Positions 16,445 through 20,937 of a stretch of 20,937 nt of DNA are shown here, in pieces. The position numbers and the translations under genes are program-made. The notes under the pieces are model-generated. The model saw only the letters and a list, made by a program, of their open reading frames with translations. It did not search any database and was not told the DNA's origin. How positions within the stretch are numbered: the stretch's first letter is position 1; each line of letters begins with the position of its first letter. The stretch spans positions 1 through 20,937 of the forward strand of contig DGAD01000023.1 of the NCBI GenBank assembly GCA_002382805.1, given 5' to 3'. This DNA comes from Clostridiales bacterium UBA4039 (lineage in GTDB: Bacteria > Bacillota > Clostridia > Lachnospirales > Vallitaleaceae).

Positions 16445-16452
16445 CGCCTAGC
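16432..16452. terminator. Hairpin spanning two convergent stop codons
   Basis: A perfect 7-bp inverted repeat (GCTAGGC at 16432-16438, GCCTAGC at 16446-16452) closes a 7-base loop. It contains the TAG stops of both the LUD gene (plus) and the Memo-AMMECR1 gene (minus). Neither strand continues into a good U-tract, so termination strength is uncertain. Confidence 0.5.
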
Positions 16453-17830
16453 CATGTCTTTTGACTTCAAATCTAAACAAAGCATAGTGACCTTCGTTAA
16501 TTCCAGCTTTTTGCTTTGCAATACGAATCTGTTCTTTAACAGAATCAATACCTTCAAGGTTAGGAAGCAGCAATCCACGTTTACGCCCTTGTTCAACAAT
16601 AACACCATATCGACTTACATCAAGTTTATTCGCATCGTCAATGGCTTCGATCGGCATAAGCACATCTACCTTAATCTCCAAGTCAGCTAACTCACTCTTA
16701 ACGACAGGATTAAACCTTGGATCTGATGCACACGCACTAATTCCATTATAAATAATCTCTTCAATGACATTATCTTGGGTCGGCTGAATCGTTCCAATAC
16801 ATCCCCTTAATTGACCATATTTATGAATCGAGACAAATACACCTGCTTTGTTTTTACTTTCTTTTGATATAAACTCCGCCGGAAAAGCTTCAGGTTCAAA
16901 CGTATATTTTCTACCGGTTTGAACATAGTGCTCTATACTTTTTTTTGCCAGTTTAACATAAGCATCGGCTCTTTTATCGCCTTGAGCACTCCCTCCTGAT
17001 TCTAAATACCCTGTTAAATAGCCAACGCCAAAGGGTCCTTCATAACTTATTATTTTTGATATATCTATAACCTTTGACATGATTCCAAATCCGATAAGAT
17101 AAGGTCTTAACCCGCACTGAGCTGCATTTTCGATAAAATCTGAGGTTAACTCCAGCAAAGGATTGACATTTTTTTCAATGATTGCCTTTTGCACAAGGTG
17201 ATCAAATGCTTGACCATCCGGATGATATGCATAAGGACCACTATCTTTTAATGCATGGGATAAATCGCCACTAATTACAATAAGTATTTCTTGATTGGTC
17301 TCTCGCATGTAATCATCAATGACGTTTCCAATGCACTGACCAATGTGATAATTATCCGTTAACGGCGTAAATCCAGGTGTTAAATGTACAATGTTATATG
17401 CATCATACTCTTGATCAATAAAATACATAGGTACTAAAACCCCATGATCTAAACCTGTTCGTATATTATAGGTTTGAGCTAATTCTTTTGTCATCAATAC
17501 TGTGTTAATGCGCTCTTGTTGTAACGCTTCAACAATTTTTTGGGTAAGCGACTGTTCCACATTTTTTTGGAACGTCATGTGTTCATGACCAAATTGATAA
17601 AAAGATCCTTCAAAGACATCACCATCAAGGATGCATGTAGCATCTGAAAACGCATTGCCATGGGGTGAAACAAAGATAATGGTATCGGGTTGAATCTCTC
17701 GAATCTTCTTTGCCAATTTTTCCATTCCCTGAATCGTTTCCTTTGCGCCTCGCGCTTCATCTCCTCCAATTTCTTTAATGATAATCGGTGGATGTGGCAT
17801 AAAAACAACGGTTTTTTTCAACAAATTCAC
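16448..17830 (-). CDS. AmmeMemoRadiSam system protein B-A fusion (Memo-like/LigB + AMMECR1)
   Basis: This 460-residue protein joins two domains that are separate genes in many genomes. Residues 1 to about 276 are the Memo-like domain of the class III extradiol dioxygenase (LigB) superfamily. Candidate metal or active-site residues there include His13 in MPHPPII, His57 in VSPHGN, GDLSH (188-192) and the Glu234-containing ENAAQCGLRP. After a short Gly/Ser linker, residues about 288-460 form the AMMECR1 domain with its hallmark LRGCIGT (341-347). The biochemical role of this system in bacteria is not settled. The start is GTG, overlapping the TGA of the radical SAM gene as GTGA, with AGGAAA a few bases upstream. 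In-frame TTG codons at residues 3-4 are alternatives. Coupling with the radical SAM gene strongly suggests joint function. Confidence 0.92.
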   Translation of the reverse strand: MNLLKKTVVFMPHPPIIIKEIGGDEARGAKETIQGMEKLAKKIREIQPDTIIFVSPHGNAFSDATCILDGDVFEGSFYQFGHEHMTFQKNVEQSLTQKIVEALQQERINTVLMTKELAQTYNIRTGLDHGVLVPMYFIDQEYDAYNIVHLTPGFTPLTDNYHIGQCIGNVIDDYMRETNQEILIVISGDLSHALKDSGPYAYHPDGQAFDHLVQKAIIEKNVNPLLELTSDFIENAAQCGLRPYLIGFGIMSKVIDISKIISYEGPFGVGYLTGYLESGGSAQGDKRADAYVKLAKKSIEHYVQTGRKYTFEPEAFPAEFISKESKNKAGVFVSIHKYGQLRGCIGTIQPTQDNVIEEIIYNGISACASDPRFNPVVKSELADLEIKVDVLMPIEAIDDANKLDVSRYGVIVEQGRKRGLLLPNLEGIDSVKEQIRIAKQKAGINEGHYALFRFEVKRHG

Positions 17831-18681
17831 CTCACATTTCCTAAGCTTACATAACTAAAATATATTTTTGCCACTTCTTTTATTTTTAGCATTAATGCAA
17901 TGTCTGTTGCCGGTTCATTATAATGATATCTTGGGAAATATCGACTTACATGTAATTCAATGTCCCCCACACGTTGATGGATTTGCTCAAAAAGTTTATC
18001 TAGCTGTTCAATATCATCGTTAAGCTTTGGAACGATAAGACAGGTAAGTTCAACATGAATCCCATATCCCTTTGCCAATGCAATCGTTTTTAATACAGGC
18101 GCCAAGCGTCCAGCGCAAATACGTTGATACTGCTTATCATCATATGTTTTGATATCAATATTCATTGCATCAAGCAGTGGAGCCAATTGCATAAACGGCT
18201 CAGGATTAATAAATCCATTGGTCACCATAACATTACGGATTCCATGTTCTTTCGCACATTTGGCTGTTTCTATCATCCATTCGTAAAAGACTGTCGGTTC
18301 ATTATATGTATAGGCAATACTTTTAAGGTCGTGGTCCATTGCACTATTAACAATATCTTCAGGTTTTATATATTGCTTTGGTATATTAAATTCTCTAGAT
18401 ATGTCGCAATTTTGACAAAACTCGCACTTCATGTTGCACCCATAGCTTCCTACAGAGAGAATCTCGCTCCCAGGAAAAAAATGATGCAACGGCTTTTTTT
18501 CAATAGGATCAATGGCAATTGCACTTAGCTTTCCATAATTTAAACTATAAAGCTTTCCTTCAATATTTTTTCTAACTAAGCATCGCCCTGTATGCCCTTG
18601 TTTAAGTACACAATAATGTGGACACAATTGACACTGTAATTGTTGATTCTTCATTGTCGTATAATACATTGCTTCTCGCAT
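17827..18681 (-). CDS. amrS: AmmeMemoRadiSam system radical SAM enzyme
   Basis: This is a radical S-adenosylmethionine enzyme of the type found beside AMMECR1 and Memo proteins. The [4Fe-4S] site is C82-N-M-K-C86-E-F-C89. An N-terminal cysteine set (C17, C20, C24, C34) in CQLCPHYC...GRCLVRKN is typical of the family. It is followed by GSYGCNMKCEFCQNCDISRE, YTYNEPT and MNIDIK. The protein has 284 residues and ends at YFSYVSLGNVR. As I know the family, members usually continue with a cysteine-rich tail of some tens of residues, and this tail is missing. The start has AAGGAG with 5-6 bases of spacing and a good promoter. Its TGA overlaps the GTG of the Memo-AMMECR1 gene. Distantly related pyruvate formate-lyase activating enzymes share the fold but not the N-terminal cysteines or the neighbour. 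Confidence 0.92.
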   Translation of the reverse strand: MREAMYYTTMKNQQLQCQLCPHYCVLKQGHTGRCLVRKNIEGKLYSLNYGKLSAIAIDPIEKKPLHHFFPGSEILSVGSYGCNMKCEFCQNCDISREFNIPKQYIKPEDIVNSAMDHDLKSIAYTYNEPTVFYEWMIETAKCAKEHGIRNVMVTNGFINPEPFMQLAPLLDAMNIDIKTYDDKQYQRICAGRLAPVLKTIALAKGYGIHVELTCLIVPKLNDDIEQLDKLFEQIHQRVGDIELHVSRYFPRYHYNEPATDIALMLKIKEVAKIYFSYVSLGNVR

Positions 18682-18745
18682 TTTTGCTCCTTACTTTTTT
18701 CTTCGCAAACAAATTGTCCTAACGCTCAAACCCTATTCTAACTTT

Positions 18746-18774
18746 ATTATAGCACTCTGTGTCAGTACTGTCAT
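18746..18774 (-). promoter_or_regulatory. Promoter of the AmmeMemoRadiSam operon
   Basis: The minus strand reads ATGACA (18774-18769), a 17-base spacer, then a perfect TATAAT (18751-18746). The start codon of the radical SAM gene is about 65 bases downstream. The -35 box lies 19 bases from the -35 box of the divergent TMBIM gene promoter. Confidence 0.8.
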
Positions 18775-18793
18775 AATTTTAATAGTTTTTTAA

Positions 18794-18822
18794 TTGAAGC
18801 CTCGGCTTTTTTAGCGTACAAT
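18794..18822 (+). promoter_or_regulatory. Promoter of the Bax inhibitor-1-like gene
   Basis: TTGAAG (18794-18799) and TACAAT (18817-18822) are 17 bases apart, about 30 bases before the ATG at 18853. The site is back-to-back with the AmmeMemoRadiSam promoter. Confidence 0.75.
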
Positions 18823-18852
18823 GTAACATAACTACTTTAGGAGGGATACTTT

Positions 18853-19539
18853 ATGAACGATAATACATTAACAATACAAGGACTCAATGCTTTTTTATCC
18901 AAAGTTTTTATGTGGATGTTTTTTGGTCTGATGCTAACCGCACTGACCTCTTTAACTGTTGCTTCTTCACCTTTACTTCTAAGTTTGATTTTTTCAAACA
19001 GACTCATCTTTTTTGGGCTACTCATTGGTGAATTTGCTCTAGTTATTGTTTTATCAAAAAACGCATTAAAATATAGTTATGGAAAAACCGTCGGATTATT
19101 TTTATTTTACTCATTCCTTAATGGTTTAACCCTATCTTCCATATTACTTCTATATACTGGACAAAGTATTGCAACTGCATTTATGATTGCAAGTGTCGTA
19201 TTTGGAGTAATGGCTCTATATGGTTATGTCACCAAAACAGATTTGACACCATTTCGCTCATTTTTAATGGTTGGTGTTATTGGAATCATTGTGCTGACTG
19301 TAATTAATATCTTTTTAGGTAATGGAATATTATTTTATTTAATTAATTTAGCCGGTGTTGTCATCTTTGCTGGTCTAACTGCATATGATTTACAAAAAAT
19401 GAAGTCCTTATATGCATACAGCGTCAACAACACTCAAGTTGCTTCTGGTAATATTGCTGTAACCGGTGCATTGACACTATATTTAGATTTCATCAACTTG
19501 TTCTTATTTATCTTACGCCTGTCCGGTAAGCAAAGATAG
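18853..19539 (+). CDS. Bax inhibitor-1/YccA (TMBIM) family membrane protein
   Basis: This is a 228-residue integral membrane protein with about seven hydrophobic helices. It carries the TMBIM hallmarks: an N-terminal SKVFMWMFFGLMLTALTS helix, SFLNGLTLSSI, AFMIASVVFGVMALYGYVTKTDL, FAGLTAYDLQKMK with the conserved Asp, and a C-terminal ALTLYLDFINLFLFILRL helix. The B. subtilis family member YetJ is described as a pH-sensitive Ca2+ leak channel, and the E. coli YccA acts on FtsH. Which applies here is unknown. The ATG has AGGAGGG with 6-7 bases of spacing and a clear promoter. It is transcribed alone, divergent from the AmmeMemoRadiSam genes, with a terminator-like hairpin downstream. Confidence 0.92.
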   Translation: MNDNTLTIQGLNAFLSKVFMWMFFGLMLTALTSLTVASSPLLLSLIFSNRLIFFGLLIGEFALVIVLSKNALKYSYGKTVGLFLFYSFLNGLTLSSILLLYTGQSIATAFMIASVVFGVMALYGYVTKTDLTPFRSFLMVGVIGIIVLTVINIFLGNGILFYLINLAGVVIFAGLTAYDLQKMKSLYAYSVNNTQVASGNIAVTGALTLYLDFINLFLFILRLSGKQR

Positions 19540-19585
19540 CTTATTATTAAGCTTCTTTATATATATATTTCATTATACCCCTTTT

Positions 19586-19613
19586 AAAGCCATATAACTT
19601 GTTATATGGCTTT
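19586..19613 (+). terminator. Probable terminator after the TMBIM gene
   Basis: A 13-bp perfect inverted repeat (AAAGCCATATAAC at 19586-19598 with its complement at 19601-19613) lies 46 bases after the TMBIM stop. The stem ends in TTT and the plus strand continues AAATTATTTT, a broken U-tract. The 141-base gap between genes otherwise holds only AT-rich sequence and the next promoter. Confidence 0.65.
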
Positions 19614-19629
19614 AAATTATTTTCGTATA

Positions 19630-19658
19630 TTGTTTTCGTCGAAAAAAACCTTTATACT
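19630..19658 (+). promoter_or_regulatory. Probable promoter of the M14 carboxypeptidase gene
   Basis: TTGTTT (19630-19635) and TATACT (19653-19658) are 17 bases apart. An AAAGGGGG ribosome binding site and the ATG at 19681 follow. Confidence 0.6.
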
Positions 19659-19680
19659 ATTAATAAAGGGGGATGTATCT

Positions 19681-20937
19681 ATGAACATATCAAATAAATT
19701 ATTGTTTATTTTTATCTTTATTTTTTCATTCGTTTTTTCGTTCTCAACGGGTGTCTGTGCCCAAGCTGAGCTTGTCCAACTATCAAGCGGAGAATCCATG
19801 TCGTCTCAGGACCTTTTTTCACTGGCTGTTGCACTAGAAAAAAAATATCCCACTCTTATATATGTTGATATTATCGGCTATTCTGTCGATCAAAAGCCTC
19901 TCTATTCCATCATCATGACCGCAGATGTTGATACCCTTCGTCGCCAAAAAGATTTTAACATATTACGTCAACACTACTTTGTCGAAGCCGGAACCCATGC
20001 CCGCGAAACTGTAAATCCTCTCATTGTCATGAAGCAAATTGAAGACTACGCCATTGATTATCATCAGGAAAACCATATTCAAGAATTTTTCCTTTCACAA
20101 ATGCTTGAAGAGGTCGCTATCCATTTTTTACCATTGACAAATCCTGATGGTTTTGACCTGGTAAAGTTTGGTGAAGCATCAGTTCAGACCCAACATGGAC
20201 GCAAACTATTATTATCGGTTGGCGATGACCACTACGCCAACTTCAAATCCGGTATCTCTGGAGTGGACCATAATAGAAACTATCCCCAACACTACTTTGA
20301 CATGGATGAAAATATCTGGAAAAACATTTGGCAAGTAAATATAAGCACGTTACATGCAACATCACCATCTGCAGAATTTTATCCCGGACCACACCCCGCA
20401 TCCGAACCCGAAGTCAAAACTGTTATGAACTATATCTTGCGTTATGATTTTCGTAACTATATAAGTTTTCACTCAAGAGGCAATGTTCTCTATTGGAATA
20501 AATACTTTGCCCCCGATTACTACAATCAGCGAAGTAAAACATTGGCTCAAACCATTCAAATCGCAAATGGCTATGAACTTATGGATGAAGATAACGGATT
20601 AGGCAGCGGCTATTTAAGTGATTTTACGTCAAGCGAAACACTAAAGCCACTGATTACTGTCGAAACACTCCCTATCTCTACCGATTTACCAACACAAGCG
20701 CATCTCTACCCAACTGCCTATGAAGCTAATCGTCTTGTCCCATTGTATGCCATTAGCGAAGGACAAAAAATAGGGTACTTCCCCTATCGATTATATGTGG
20801 ATGATGTCTATGTCCGTGATTTTGAAAATCTAACTTATGCTAACGCCATCGCGCAAAAATATAATGGTAAAATTGTCGAAGGCGATGCTACACCTTCCAT
20901 GTTTTTAAATAAAAAGAAAAGGGGCTGTCGCATTAGC
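19681..20937 (+). CDS. Secreted M14 family zinc carboxypeptidase (partial, runs off the right edge)
   Basis: The frame stays open for 419 codons to the end of the window, so the stop is not seen. Residues 1 to about 29 are a signal peptide (a very hydrophobic core, then VCAQA and a likely cleavage after Ala), so the enzyme should be exported. The M14 catalytic set is complete: zinc ligands His106 and Glu109 in GTHARET and His264 in SFHSRG, carboxylate-binding Asn198-Arg199 in DHNRNYP, and the catalytic base Glu328 in VETLP. NPDGFDL is also typical. Substrates could be peptides or peptidoglycan stem peptides, as in gamma-D-glutamyl-meso-diaminopimelate peptidases; sequence does not decide. A C-terminal extension (about 365-400) has a repeat-like YRLYVDDVYVRDFENLTYANAIAQKY pattern. 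The last codons, Lys-rich and then RGCRIS, read into what looks like half of a terminator hairpin. Confidence 0.9.
   Translation, partial: MNISNKLLFIFIFIFSFVFSFSTGVCAQAELVQLSSGESMSSQDLFSLAVALEKKYPTLIYVDIIGYSVDQKPLYSIIMTADVDTLRRQKDFNILRQHYFVEAGTHARETVNPLIVMKQIEDYAIDYHQENHIQEFFLSQMLEEVAIHFLPLTNPDGFDLVKFGEASVQTQHGRKLLLSVGDDHYANFKSGISGVDHNRNYPQHYFDMDENIWKNIWQVNISTLHATSPSAEFYPGPHPASEPEVKTVMNYILRYDFRNYISFHSRGNVLYWNKYFAPDYYNQRSKTLAQTIQIANGYELMDEDNGLGSGYLSDFTSSETLKPLITVETLPISTDLPTQAHLYPTAYEANRLVPLYAISEGQKIGYFPYRLYVDDVYVRDFENLTYANAIAQKYNGKIVEGDATPSMFLNKKKRGCRIS
20921..20937 (+). other. Possible first arm of a terminator hairpin cut by the window edge
   Basis: An A-rich run (20910-20920) followed by GGGGCTGTCGCATTAGC has the look of the left arm and loop of an intrinsic terminator, whose right arm would read GCGACAGCCCC then T's beyond the window. 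The second arm cannot be seen. Confidence 0.35.

Overview
The window looks like a chromosomal segment of a low-GC, Gram-positive anaerobe of the Clostridia, plausibly in or near the Lachnospirales. The grounds are AT-rich DNA, strong AGGAGG-type ribosome binding sites, a T-box leader, an AzlCD exporter and an AmmeMemoRadiSam cassette. I cannot name the genus. I see no insertion sequences, phage genes, CRISPR arrays, tRNA or rRNA genes.

Region 1 (1-8147, minus strand) is a branched-chain amino acid operon transcribed right to left: promoter, T-box leader with terminator, ilvN, ilvC, cimA, leuB, ilvD, ilvB, and a terminator near the left edge. CimA (citramalate synthase) with LeuB gives a threonine-independent route to 2-oxobutyrate. 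IlvBN, IlvC and IlvD then make the isoleucine (and valine) keto acids. The T-box specifier reads best as AUC (isoleucine), which fits this gene content. The isomerase LeuCD needed between CimA and LeuB is not in the window. A terminator-like hairpin separates ilvC from cimA.

Region 2 (8236-14684, minus strand) is a probable second operon: a PacL/PMR1-type Ca2+ P-type ATPase, DNA topoisomerase III, an ExbB/TolQ-like channel subunit, an ExbD-like partner, and a small single-pass protein whose outer domain also looks like ExbD/TolR but whose membrane helix lacks the proton-carrying Asp. The genes overlap or nearly abut. A proton-channel module of this kind in an apparent monoderm, with no TonB, Pal or OmpA partner visible, is the least explained part of the window.

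Region 3 (14692-16444, plus strand) holds azlC, azlD and a LUD-domain protein, probably one transcript. It converges on region 4 with a 3-bp gap and a hairpin spanning both stop codons.

Region 4 (16448-18774, minus strand) is the AmmeMemoRadiSam pair: a radical SAM enzyme with an apparently short C-terminus, then a protein that fuses the Memo-like (LigB) and AMMECR1 domains.

Region 5 (18794-20937, plus strand) has a Bax inhibitor-1/TMBIM membrane protein from a divergent promoter, a terminator-like hairpin, and a secreted M14 zinc carboxypeptidase that runs off the right edge.
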